This document shows positions 11,687-21,790 of a stretch of DNA of 64,000 nt, in pieces. Numbering within the stretch: position 1 is the first letter of the stretch; each line of letters starts with the position of its first letter. The translations under genes and the position numbers were made by a program. The notes under the pieces are model-generated. The model did no database searches and was not told where the DNA came from. It was given only the letters and a program-made list of their open reading frames with translations. The stretch comes from Castanea sativa (lineage: Eukaryota; Streptophyta; Magnoliopsida; Fagales; Fagaceae), in the NCBI RefSeq assembly GCF_040712315.1, contig NC_134013.1, positions 80,358,001 to 80,422,000 on the forward strand, read 5' to 3'.

Positions 11687-14260
11687 ATGGGTAGATTTAA
11701 GTGTTTAGTAGATACTGACGCCGGTATGGAGGGTTTTAGGGCCAAATACCAAATTCTTGATGATGTAGGCTTAAGATATTGCCCAGTAGAAGCCGTAGGT
11801 AACGCTAGGAGAGAGGGAGAAGTCATCATTCCCATGATCGTCATCATTCCCATGATCGCCTTCATAGAATGTGGGATGACCTTCCCCATGAAAAACGTGA
11901 CCAGTGAATACCTTCGCAACCATAGGTTATGCCCAGACCAATGCACATCAAACGTGTTTAGAGTCTTAGGATGTGTCGATGCTCTGAACGAGCAAATGGA
12001 TCTAAACCTCACATGGCACGACGTTGCCTATATGTACGAGTGCCATAAATTCAAAAATGTAGGATATTATATTAAATCCAGGTCTAGCATCGTTAGGCTG
12101 ATTTCCTGTCTTCCCAAATCCAACAAAGACATGAAAGACGACTATCTCATCGCCTCAGGAAACTGGTCTGACGATCCTCACTGCCCAGTCGAATGGGGAG
12201 AGCCAGGTGTGACTCCTTAGGAGTTAGATTTCCTAACCCATGATTCAATCCCGTTGCCTTTACCGCTTTTAATTTTATTGCACATTATTGATTTTTGCTT
12301 TGATGTTTACCACTAGTCTGACCATGCTCGTCTTCTCGGATGTTTCTTCTCACAGATAAACAACACGTATGCCCACGTCTCAGCCTTTGCAACGTTGCTG
12401 ACTTGAACCGTGTCCTTCGCTCCGAAGTCTTCGTCAGTGAAGATCTACAAGTGAGAGCTGCCCACCTGATACTAGGATACGACCCTATATCAGTGGACTT
12501 CCAATTGACAACGTGATCATTGCGGGAGACAAACGACGTAGGAGGATAGACGTGGCACGACCCAGCTTCCTTTCCGACCGCGAACTCCCAGACAATCCCT
12601 CCATCATCCTATATTCTCGCCCAATCGCTGCGATTCCTCTTTCGACACATTCCTAGACAACCGCCGTCCGAGAAGAGCCAGGGTCCTCACAACAATCGTT
12701 AAACGAGGAGATCGACCAGTTTCGACTCGAGGAAGCCGAGAGATCCCAAGAGGAGCAGCTCGTCATCCTTTCGGATGAAGAACACGCGTCCGCCGAAACT
12801 TTGGGCATACAAGGTCTGGTGATTGCACAGCCTGACTCAAGCTCTGAAGAAGAAGAAATAAACGCTTTACAGAAGCTGATGAATAAGAGGGGTGCGAGAG
12901 TCTCTCAAAAGGGAACAGGTGGGTTGCAGGTCCCTCCGTCCTTGCCCCCACCCCCTCCTCCCTTTGATCCTAAGCCTCCCATTGCGGAGCCTAAGAAGAA
13001 GAGGAAGAGTGAGGCCGAGGAGACAGATGCGGAGAGGCAGAAGAAGTTGAAACAACAACAAAAACCTAGCAAAGGCAAGGGACGTGCCTCTTCAGTGGAA
13101 AGCGGGGAGAACAGGGACCTCGCCGAGGTACGCCGTAAACCGGCTAACTGGTCTCCCGAGCTGAAACTGGACGGGGCACCAATCTCCTGCCAATCTAGTA
13201 TTAGGGCGTTCTAGCAAGGTCACGCTCTTCACCTGGCCGACGCCTTGGAACGTCTCCTTCTTCTGCCTAAGGACATGGACGCCCTAGACAAGACGAACCA
13301 GCCGCATCTGTTCCTTTCGCTAAAATGGGACTTGGCCCTGGTGAGTATCTAAGTCTTATCCTCACCTTATTCTTTCATTACACCTTAATGAAAGAAACAT
13401 TCTTATGTACTTGAGACTCGCGTTACTAATAATGCATTCATTTTGATATTTCACCACAGGCCATCCAGGAAGTCTTTGCTGTCGAGAAGTGGGTGGAAGA
13501 TTCTTGGAAGAAAGCTGGACTTGAACTGGAGCTTAGGCAGGAGACCGAGAAGTCCTTAGGCCAAGCTCTTGCGCATAACGAGAAGCTAACTTCACAGTTG
13601 GCAGAGCTGAAGAGGGAAAAGGACGGTGCCGAGGCCAGCCTGAAGACAATAAGGACCCAGGTGGAGGGGCAACACAAGCTTCTTCATCAGAAGGACGAAG
13701 ACTTATCCAAATTTCAACAAGAGAACTCCGACCTGAAGAAGGAGCTTGCAAAAATGAGAGATGAGGCTCGTACCTTCAAGGACTCCATGGAGGCTGCAAA
13801 GAAGGTCGCTTACAAGGAAGGGGTGGAGGCGACAGAAAACCAACTAACCGAGGAGTTCGCCGAGTTATGCCGGGAATACTGTCAACAAGTGTGGGGGGAA
13901 GCTTTGAATGTGGCAGCGTCCGAGTTGAGGAAGCCTGAAAATATTTGGCTCCCCCAAGACATCCAGGTGATAGAAGAACTTCTTCTTGTCGCACCTGCCC
14001 CTGAGACAGCATCTTCCACGCTCCCTCCCATGATTCCAGAGCCCATTCCAACTCCTACAGAACCTAAGGGTTCCAACAAAGATAAGGAACAGGGTGATGG
14101 TGCCGAGAAGACTACGAGCCAAAGCGCCAAGCCCAATGTCCCTCCACCGGTGGCAACAGATAAGGGAGAACAAGCCCAGTCCTCATTCGAAATAGAGCTG
14201 AAACGCACAGAGGCTGCCAGCACTTCCGAGCAGAACCCCCTTCTAAGGCTTAAGGTTTAG
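11687..14260 (+). pseudogene. Spliced antisense ORF (aORF) of Tat element 1, decayed
   Basis: This gene runs opposite to gag-pol. Inferred exons are 11687-12206, 12356-13340 and 13460-14260 (stop TAG), with GT-AG introns. Exon 1 encodes a domain I associate with the 'putative gypsy-type transposon/plant transposon protein' family (blocks MGRFKCLVDTDAGMEGFRAK, CPVEWGEPG). Exon 2 starts with the family's AAHLILGYDPISVDFQ block, then a Pro-rich and Lys-rich low-complexity region. Exon 3 is a long coiled coil (ELRQETEKSLGQALAHNEKL through about residue 120), then EEFAELCREYCQQVWGEALN and a Pro-rich tail. Breaks: a frameshift near 12508 and in-frame stops near 12650 and 13212. The role of these antisense ORFs is unknown. 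The same exon 3 and its intron boundary are found in element 2. Confidence 0.75.
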
Positions 14261-14640
14261 GCTAGTTAGGACTTCTCTTTTTGTTATGTACCAGATTTTT
14301 AAATTTTTTGCTTTGAATGTACATTAACAGAAATTAATGAGAAACTGTCTGGTTTGATTTTCATTTGACTTCCAATTTTTAGTATAAAAATACTCATCAG
14401 CACAAAAATGAATGAATGGAACAACTAACTCCACTTCCAATATTTCAATTTGTTATAACTTTAAATAGAAGTACACATACTTAGCTTATACTTTGCAAAT
14501 CATGCCTTAAGAGCATAACATATGTGACACAACAATACACAATCAAAAACTTAGAATTCAATTTGGGGCATAAAGTAATCCAAGTGTTTCATTAACACCT
14601 CAACACTAATGTGATATGGTTTTTACTAATGTTCCCAAAG

Positions 14641-15530
14641 TAGAGGGTTCAAGGACCTGACATACCCAAACTTCCTTTCAACAACAAGTAGGATGCCAAT
14701 TTTCACAAGGCATGTGGTCCGAGAACCATGCATGTCCAAGTTTCTTTTTAATACTTAGAAACAGTAACTTGAAATATTAATTTCCCAAAGTAGAAGGTCT
14801 AAGGACTCGTCATAACTAAGGTTTTGTTTAACAAACAATAGGGTATCAATTTTCACAAGGCATGTGGTCCGAGGACCATGCATGACCAAGTTTTTGTTTG
14901 ATACTTGGAAATAGTAACTTGAAATGTTAATTTCCCCAAAGTAGAAGGTCTGAGGACCCAACATAACTAAGGTTCTGTTTAACAAACAATAGGGTATCAA
15001 TTTCCACAAGGCATGTGGTCCGAGGACCATGCATGACCAAGTTTCTATTTGATACTTGGAAACAGTAACTTGAAATGTTAATTTTCCCAAAGTAGAAGGT
15101 CTGAGGACCCGACATAATTAAGGTTCTGTTTAACAAACAATAGGGTATCAATTTCCACAAGACATGTGGTCTAAGGGCCATGCATGACCAAGTTTCTGTT
15201 TGATACTTAGAAATAGTAACTTGAATGTTAATTTTCCCAAAGTAGAAGGTCTAAGGACCCGACAGAATTAATGTTCTGTTTAACAAACAATAGGGTATCA
15301 ATTTCCACAAGGCATGTGGTCCGAGGACCATGCATGACCAAGTTTCTGTTTGATACTTGGAAATAGTAACTTGAAATGTTAATTTCTCCAAAGTAGAAGG
15401 TCTGAGGACCCGACATAACTAAGGTTCTGTTTAACAAACAATAGGGTATCAATTTCCACAAGGCATGTGGTCTGAGGACCATGCATGACCAAGTTTCTGT
15501 TTGATACTTGGAAATAGTAAGAGATAAACC
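14641..15530 (-). repeat. 151-bp tandem subrepeat array of element 1 (about six units)
   Basis: The landmark tagaaggtc recurs at 14791, 14942, 15093, 15243 and 15394 (spacing 150-151), with a diverged first unit near 14642. Each unit has two near-palindromic boxes of the form GGTCYGAGGACC about half a unit apart. The array lies between the integrase end and the antisense gene. Its reverse complement matches the array at 61620-62750 of element 2, so it is an inherited part of the family. Apparent open frames on the minus strand here are repeat translations, not genes. Confidence 0.9.
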
Positions 15531-15578
15531 CATGTACATACTGATAATTTGAACAACGAATGATAAAAATACTTTTTA

Positions 15579-16140
15579 TTAATAATAATACATTCGTAGG
15601 TTGTTTACATTCCAAGGGCGTTGTATAATTTTTTCATCTAGATCAGCTAATCGATATGACCCTATGCCTGCTACAGAGATGATCCGATATGGTCTTTCCC
15701 AATTTGGTGCTAGCTTTCCCCATGCTGGGTTTTTGGCAGTACCCACAGCTTTCCTCAACACCAAATCTCCAGGCGCTAGTGGCCTTAGCTTCACATGAGT
15801 ATCATATTCTCGTTTAAGCTTCTGCTGATAATAAGCCATTTGGATCGTGGCGGCCTCTCGCCTCTCCTCAACCAGATCCAGGCTTTTTTCAAGAAGGCCA
15901 TCATTATTTCCCGGGCTAAAAGAACTCGTCCTTAACGTGGGGAAACCAGATTCTAAAGGTATCACCGCCTCGGCACCATAAGTCATAGAGAAGGGTGTTT
16001 TTCCAGTGGATCTCCGCGGCGTAGTCCGATACGTCCATAGAACGTGTGGCAACTCCTCTATCCATCTACCCTTCGCATCGTCCAACCTCTTCTTAAGTCC
16101 ATTGACTATGACTTTGTTAACGGCCTCGGCCTGCCCATTT
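15579..16140 (-). pseudogene. Integrase C-terminal part of Tat element 1
   Basis: Minus-strand reading gives GNGQAEAVNKVIVNGLKKRL (with the core Glu of the D,D-35-E site), then RWIEELPHVLWTYRTTPR, TPFSMTYGAEAVIPLE, the post-core region LRPLAPGDLVLRKAVG and the terminus RPWNVNNLRMYYY before a stop. This is the usual end of a Ty3/gypsy integrase. Upstream it runs into the triplicated segment and then directly into gag, so no full integrase exists. A stop codon separates the core Glu block from the preceding SDNG block. Confidence 0.85.
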
Positions 16141-16620
16141 CCCTAAGGATAAGCTGGGGTGGAGTATTTATTTGTGATGCCCATGTCACTATAATATTTC
16201 CTGAAAGCTTTACTATCAAATTTGACGCCATTATCTGAAATAAGTGTGTGAGGTACCCCAAATCTAGTGATGTAACACATCTGAAATAAGTGTGTGAGGT
16301 ACCCTAAGGATAAGCTGGGGTGGAGTATTTATTTGTGATGCCCATGTCACTATAATATTTCCTGAAAGCTTTACTATCAAATTTGACGCCATTATCTGAA
16401 ATAAGTGTGTGAGGTACCCCAAATCTAGTGATGTAACACATCTGAAATAAGTGTGTGAGGTACCCTAAGGATAAGCTGGGGTGGAGTATTTATTTGTGAT
16501 GCCCATGTCACTATAATATTTCCTGAAAGCTTTACTATCAAATTTGACGCCATTATCTGAAATAAGTGTGTGAGGTACCCCAAATCTAGTGATGTAACAC
16601 ATCTGAAATAAGTGTGGTGT
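16141..16620 (-). repeat. Perfect 161-bp tandem triplication within integrase sequence
   Basis: Units start at 16141, 16302 and 16463. All 161 bases compared between units 1 and 2 are identical by eye, and unit 3 is identical until it breaks off near 16615 into gag. On the minus strand the unit carries the integrase core blocks SDNGVKFDSKAFRKYYSDMG and TNKYSTPAYP. Each unit also holds a smaller internal repeat (ctgaaataagtgtgtgaggt twice, about 50 bp apart), and the unit junction falls at gaggtaccc, shared by both. Confidence 0.92.
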
Positions 16621-17021
16621 AACGCTCGGCTCATAGCATTGTTCCCCAAGCCGCTGGAGGGAAGCTTCCTATGCTTACGACCTGGTAGGTCATCCCCTTG
16701 GTAAGAGAAGGTTTCGCTGGGGGGAGTCCTAGACCTTGGACTGTAGCTGCTTCCCCAGGACCCCCCTGAGGAAGGATTGGATGACGGTGAAGCCCGCCTT
16801 CGTCTGACACGGCGCAGCTTTTTCTTAAGGTGGTCAATCTCCCTCTGCATGGCCTTGGCATCATCCTCATGGGTGGCACTACTTCCACCACGCGTATGAC
16901 TCGTGCCAGGATATACGGTATGCACACTTCCCTCTCGATCCCTCCGACGCTCAAGACGCTCAAAAAGATCTTCGAGCTGGGATCCCTAAGATTCAGCATG
17001 ATGCGAACCTAAGCCTGCCAT
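16621..17021 (-). pseudogene. N-terminal gag fragment of Tat element 1
   Basis: Starts at ATG 17019-17021 and reads MAGLGSHHAES before an in-frame TAG at 16986-16988. The matching codon in element 2 is CAG, so this is a C-to-T change at a CHG site. It continues with EDLFERLERRRDREGSVHT, a basic coiled region AMQREIDHLKKKLRRVRRRR, a Ser/Pro-rich stretch and SSGLGNNAMSRAL. This is the usual start of Tat gag polyproteins. At about 16620 it is joined to integrase sequence, so the rest of gag is lost. Confidence 0.75.
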
Positions 17022-17039
17022 GATGTTCCAATTCCTTCC

Positions 17040-17067
17040 ACGCTAGATTCCCACAGACGGCACCAAT
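17040..17067 (-). other. Primer-binding region of element 1
   Basis: On the minus strand, ATTGGTGCCGTCTGTGGGAA follows the LTR end CACTTACA directly. TTGG(C/T)GCCGTCTGTGGGA-type sequence after the 5' LTR is common in plant Ty3/gypsy elements and serves as tRNA primer site. I do not name the tRNA. Confidence 0.65.
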
Positions 17068-17837
17068 TGTAAGTGCACAATTGTACCCAGACCCAAAAAC
17101 CAGTGATGGGCTCAGGCCTAATGAGCCTTATACAATGAAATTTGTAGAGTATGGGTTTGAAACCTAGGTTTGGGATGTTGGAAGTTGATTAACAGGCTAA
17201 AGTGCCACAATCTATGCAAATGATAAGTAAATATGACAAAGAAACCTCCTCGGACATAAGCCGAGGACAAGTTGTATAGTACTTCTCTTTCTATGCCAAA
17301 GACTACAATTCTTAGCTATTTTTTAGCTCAGAAGCAGGTCCCCCCCATCTTTCCTCTCTTGTCTTCTTATATACTTCTTCTTCTTCCCTTTTTCATCCAC
17401 GTGTCATACAAACCTTCCCCTTAGATACTTATCTCATCCACCACCTTCTTGAAGTCTTGAAATAATAGCAGGATGGCTAAATTCTACTGTTCAAAGGTCA
17501 TTTTCCCATTAATGCGGCCAGTGAGGTAGATGCAGGGCTTTTAATGTGGTGGTAGCAGCTTTTTCCTCAGATATTTCTCACACGTTCTTGCTTCTAAAGG
17601 GTGCTTGGATCACACTTTTACCCACCAGTTCTTCCAGAATTCTGCCTCCAATCCGTCTAGTAAGTCCCAGGGCCATTGCTGGGCCTGTTTGAGGATATAC
17701 TCCTCCTCGGACAACTCCTCGGACCACTATAGTGCCGATTGACCTGTGGGCCTACGGACCCTGACCAAACAGACTTGTATTAACCAATCAGGCCCAAAGC
17801 CCAAACGTTTGTTCGAACATTTTTACCCCCCCCCACA
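17068..17837 (-). repeat. LTR of element 1 (5' LTR in element orientation)
   Basis: Direct repeat of 10426-11190, starting TGTAAGTGCACAATTG and ending in a C run plus CACA. The exact outer edge is blurred because it abuts a (CA)n/(TA)n tract that may have expanded after insertion. Confidence 0.88.
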
Positions 17838-18063
17838 CACACACACATACACATATATATATATATATATATATTTTTTTTTTCTTTTTACAACTAAACT
17901 CTTTAAGTTTTAAATATTTCTTATTCTTTTAAAGAAGATTATCATGATAATCAAACTTTATCACAAAATTACACCTGATATTACTCAAATAGTTACCACG
18001 CACATTCAAATACATAGCAAGATTGTATTTTGATACAAATTCAAATTTTAACTTTCAAAATGT

Positions 18064-18131
<68 letters not shown>
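17838..18131. repeat. Other half of the interrupted dispersed repeat plus CA/TA/GT/GA microsatellites
   Basis: After the LTR come (CA)n and (TA)n tracts, then acaactaaactctttaag, gattatcatgataatcaaa and attgtattttgatacaaa, which match 48080-48245 in order. At 18061-18131 a (GT)13 run passes directly into a (GA) run of about 22 units. Open frames across this microsatellite are meaningless. Confidence 0.8.
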
Positions 18132-18135
<4 letters not shown>

Positions 18136-19376
18136 TCAAAACACACACTACCAAATCATATTTCCGAATAATCTCACCAATTTTGCCTTGATGCCCACTC
18201 AATTTCGGTTTTCGTCTTTTTCCTCTTTTCCACCTTATTTTCAAGATGTTGTTTGGAGGTCTTCAAGAGCTCGGATTTCTTCAAACTTCGTGTCCCTGGA
18301 AAGGTCTTGATGTCTAGTTTCCATAGGTTCTGATCTCACATGATTTGAAACTACGGTCATCAAGATATTGCATCTGAAAGTGAGGTGATGTAGTGTAGGA
18401 AATTTAATAGCATTATTTTTGAAAAATTCATTTCTCCCAATCTGGAGCAGATATCGTCGAGCCCTTTTTATGGAAGGTAGATAACTCATCATAATTTAAT
18501 TTGGTCCAGGTGGATTGCACCATTTATGGCTATATCAATACAGTTTACAGCGCGAAAACACCTTAAAAACAACCTTTGACCTAAAAAATAATACATTTAT
18601 TTAGGGTTTTGGTATTTTCTTGATATTTAATTCGTTTCAACTTCGGTTTTGGCCCATGAACTGTCATTTGGAAGGGAATTGAATGATCTTTAAGATGGTT
18701 TAAAATTTACCTCGATCGGACGGTTGGATAAAAAAGTGAACATTTTGACCACTCATAGTTAGGTTTTGGTTAGCATTGGTCAAACTTTGCCAGAAATTGC
18801 AAGTTTAGGATTTTGAAATCTTGGATGGTTTGTTTCAACACCCAATCAAGATAAACACATTTTTTCCACAAATTTTCCTATTTTCTTAGTTTTTGAAACG
18901 GTTTTTTGATTTTTAAGGCTTAACCTAATATTTTGGCACACTTATCGAGATTATACAAAATACGATATAAACAAAGCTCGTGAATCAATGAGAGTTTCTT
19001 GCATTAAAACTCAATTAGTCACTTGTTTAGTAAATATCCAATGCAAATTTTCCTTTGGTTTGTATTTGCAGAGCTAGTTCTAATCAAAGCCACAGGTATT
19101 GCATAGAATCAAGTTTGTTCAATAGTCATAAAATTAAGGCGGAACCTAACAAACTCATATCCAAATTTTGAATTCATCGAGTCACATAAAATATAAGTGT
19201 TTTTAATAGTGCAATTGATTGACTTGAGATTATTGAAAACTAGTAATAAATAATTTCTTTAAAACTATCTTTAAATAGTGTCTCCAATCAACATTCATGG
19301 TTCTAAAACTTAATAATGTGTTAGAAAAGTCGTTCTTATGCATCCATCTTGTATGTTGTATGAAAATCATTATATG
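18132..19376. other. Intergenic, no gene recognised
   Basis: Mixed AT-rich sequence. Small open frames on both strands (for example 18241-18492 and 19230-19427) have no recognisable domains. Prose-like non-repetitive sequence with tttgaccactcatagttagg and similar phrases suggests old retroelement debris, but I cannot classify it. Confidence 0.4.
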
Positions 19377-20047
19377 TGTGGGGTACAAGAATTCCAGTAA
19401 GGTGATTGCGCCACGTGTCATACCCATGGCCGAGAAGGACTATTATCCTGCCGAGAATGCCACACCCTCGGACTGTAAGGTCAGGTCAATAGCACGTCAT
19501 CAGAGGAGGTCGTACTATATAGAAAGAGCTTCGGGGAAGGGGCTAGCACTGACATGACTGAGAAGTTGGTGGCTGCCACCACATTTAATGCATTCCACCA
19601 AACCTTCTGGCTGCATTTATGAGGAGAAGACCCTTGAATAGTGCTGTCTTGATTGCCGCAACTCACAAGGAGATTAAGAAGGTGTCTGATGAGACAGGCA
19701 CTCAAGTAGTGGTCTGGATGGTCAACCAATGGAGGACTAAGATCATCTAAGGAGAGCTATATAATGTAAGGATCCTTCTAGGGACAAGGGGATCGGAAAA
19801 TAGGGAGAGAAACATTGTAACATTAAGAACTGGACTTATAACCAAATTCAAAAGATAAATATACAAGATCTAGTCTCCTCGGACTGTGCTGATAACGATT
19901 TACTCTGAGAAAAACATTTTTATAACATTGTTATTTGATTCATTAGAGTCTAGTTTTCCAGCTCATTCTCTATAAATTTATTGTATTGGGCTCTTTGGGC
20001 CTAGATCCTTTTCCCTTTAGGCTTAGGCTCTAAATTAGGTCCTTACA
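19377..20047 (+). mobile_element. Solo LTR, probably Ty3/gypsy
   Basis: Begins TGTGGGGTACAAG and ends TTAGGTCCTTACA, with flanking pentamers atatg (19372-19376) and gtatg (20048-20052) as a one-mismatch target duplication. Start (TGTGGGG) and end (CTTACA) resemble the LTRs of elements 1 and 2, and it contains the cctcggact motif twice. There is no internal domain beside it, as expected after LTR-LTR recombination. Strand assigned from this resemblance. Confidence 0.65.
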
Positions 20048-20094
20048 GTATGCTTTTGAAAAAAAATTAAAATTGTTTTGGCAATGCCCAAAGT

Positions 20095-20710
20095 CTTGTA
20101 GTTAAACTAGTACTTTCTATTGTTTTCAACATAGACATTTAGGATTTAAATTATTCTTCCCATCATTGTACCTATTAAATTATTAGCAAAAAGAATGATT
20201 CAACAACACCTCACCAAGAATGAGTTAACTTTCCAATTAGCTTTTTGCATTGATGTGAATAATTTATAGGGTCATCTAATGTGTGATGAAGAATAGAGTA
20301 CAATGTTCAATTAAACTAATACTTTCTGATGTTTTCGACAAAAACATTTAGGGTTTAAATCCCTCATCCCATCATTGTAACTATTAAATTATCAACAAAA
20401 AGAATGATTGAATAACACCTCACCAAGAAGGAGTTCACTTTCCAGTTGGCCTTTTGTATTGATGTGAATAATTTATAGGGTCATCTAATGTGTGATAATT
20501 GATAAAGAATAGAATACAATGTTCATTCTAGCAGGTCTGAAATGAGACAATATAAGTAATAGATAATTTTCATGTTTTAATACGTTGGAGTTCTTCTAAG
20601 AGAAAACTTCAATTTAAAAATGAACATTGTATCATTTCAAACACAGTATAATGAACATTGTATTCTTTTCTTCGTCGCACATTGGATGACCCTATGATTT
20701 ATTGGTAAGG
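20095..20710. repeat. Local tandem duplication with an adjacent inverted copy
   Basis: Two direct copies of about 210 bp (about 20103-20310 and 20313-20525) share ttaaactartactttct, catcattgtaactattaaatt, caacacctcaccaagaa and aatttatagggtcatctaat. The end of the second copy (aatttatagggtcatc ... gaatacaatgttcatt) then reappears inverted at about 20645-20705 (aatgaacattgtattc ... ggatgaccctatgattt). This could be a degraded MITE with an internal duplication. Confidence 0.65.
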
Positions 20711-21480
20711 ACCAAAATGCATGTATTTCTAAATAAAATTCCTGGGACTAATTCAAATAAATTTGGAACTCATTTGAAAATTAATGACACACATTTCATG
20801 AAAAAACCAAATAATTTCTTATAGGCATGTGTCCCCAGACAACTCAAAGTTGATTTTTGTCCAAATTGGGAATAAGCTAATCACTATCCAAAGGGAAATT
20901 AGGGAAATAATACCTCATAAGAATCCATTATGCATTTCAAGGGTAAAAAATTGCAGGTTTTGTGAAATAATGCACATTTTCTATGAAGTAAACATCAATT
21001 GGATAATTGTTATATCTCCACAAATGAACTAATTCCATGTTTCTTTAAGACCTTCTCCCCTCTCCCCTCTCCCCGTGTGTGTGTGTTAAAAAATATTTAG
21101 TATTCTAAAAAAAAAAACTAATTCCATGTAATTTAGTAATTTACTTTAAAATATCGTCTCATATCATCAAGTAAATTGTGGATTCTTGTTGATCCATGGA
21201 AGAACGAACTTCTTGTATGGTCTTAAAATGTTCACAGAAAAGTTCTCTTGAGCAAGAACAAGTTCACTCAAGTGAAAAGGTAGTTTGCTCAAGCGGATTC
21301 ATGAGTTGTGAAATGAAGTTATTTGTAGAATTTTGTGAAAAAGAGAAAAAAGAGAGGGAAAGTGGACCTTTTATAATGACTAGTAATGGTCATAAATCCC
21401 TTTTTATGAGTGAGTAGGGGTGTTCATCAACAGGTTTTGTGAAGAAAAAAAAATTGAATTTTCCTTTATATCACAAGATC
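20711..21480. other. Intergenic, no gene recognised
   Basis: Two short open frames (20829-21032 and 21196-21417) have no known domain. Pyrimidine and GT tracts occur at 21050-21090. Confidence 0.4.
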
Positions 21481-21489
21481 TTTAGTATT

Positions 21490-21645
21490 GCTATGGGATC
21501 GGGATCCTATAAGATCCTACGATCCAGATCGAGATCAAGATGTTGCACAGATTTGACTTTAGTAGAGATCCTAGTAAGATCCAGGATAGTTTAAGGATGT
21601 AGGATCTTAGGATCATGAGATCTTAAGATCTAGATTGGGATGTTG
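21490..21645. repeat. GATC-dense simple sequence
   Basis: About twelve GATC tetramers occur in some 150 bases, in contexts such as gggatcc, aagatcc, gagatctt and aagatcta. Expected density in AT-rich DNA is well below one. It reads as a degenerate array of a short GATC-containing unit, partly palindromic. Confidence 0.7.
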
Positions 21646-21660
21646 ATAACAATACTTCCA

Positions 21661-21790
21661 GTAAGCTTAACTGGTAAAGTCTTTAATAGTTGAATAAGAG
21701 ATTTGGGGTTTAATCCCTGCTTACACTAAAAAATGATTGGTGTCTTGCTTTGAGCTTATAAGCTGATGGCAAACAGACACTTACCTACTT
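21661..21790 (+). mobile_element. tRNA-derived SINE-like sequence
   Basis: taagcttaactgg (21662-21674) resembles a pol III A box, and GGTTTAATCCC (21707-21717) resembles a B box, about 35 bp apart as in a tRNA. The rest does not fold as a tRNA, so a tRNA-related SINE fragment is more likely than a tRNA gene. No clear tail or target duplication seen. Confidence 0.35.

Larger units (their letters stand above)
10426..17837 (-). mobile_element. Ty3/gypsy Tat-type LTR retrotransposon, element 1, internally deleted
   Basis: Two direct LTRs (10426-11190 and 17068-17837) enclose, read on the minus strand: a primer-binding region, an N-terminal gag fragment, a fused piece of integrase, a 151-bp subrepeat array, an antisense gene and a polypurine tract. 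Most of gag and all of protease, RT and RNase H are missing. On the minus strand the LTRs begin TGTGGGGGGTAAAAATG and end CACTTACA. The two LTRs differ by roughly 6% over the first 320 bases by eye, so the insertion is not very recent. It landed in a (TA)n microsatellite. The extra antisense ORF between pol and the 3' LTR is a known trait of the Tat/Ogre group. It cannot move autonomously. Confidence 0.9.

Noticed and set aside
13438..14223. Minus-strand open frames opposite aORF exon 3
   Set aside because: The plus-strand frame is a coherent coiled-coil exon with splice site and conserved counterpart; the others are shadows.
14641..15530. Regularly spaced repeats that could suggest a CRISPR array
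   Set aside because: The whole 151-bp unit is conserved with no unique spacers, and it lies inside a plant retrotransposon.
14755..15615. Several overlapping minus-strand open frames with similar proteins (LLFVKQNLSY-type repeats)
   Set aside because: They are translations of the 151-bp subrepeat array in different units; unit length leaves the frame open by chance.
18023..18310. Open frames on both strands over the GT/GA microsatellite
   Set aside because: Encodes only dipeptide repeats (VC, RE, LS, TH) from simple sequence.
21661..21740. Possible tRNA gene (A and B box-like motifs)
   Set aside because: No acceptor-stem pairing or anticodon arm could be traced; a SINE-like fragment is more likely.
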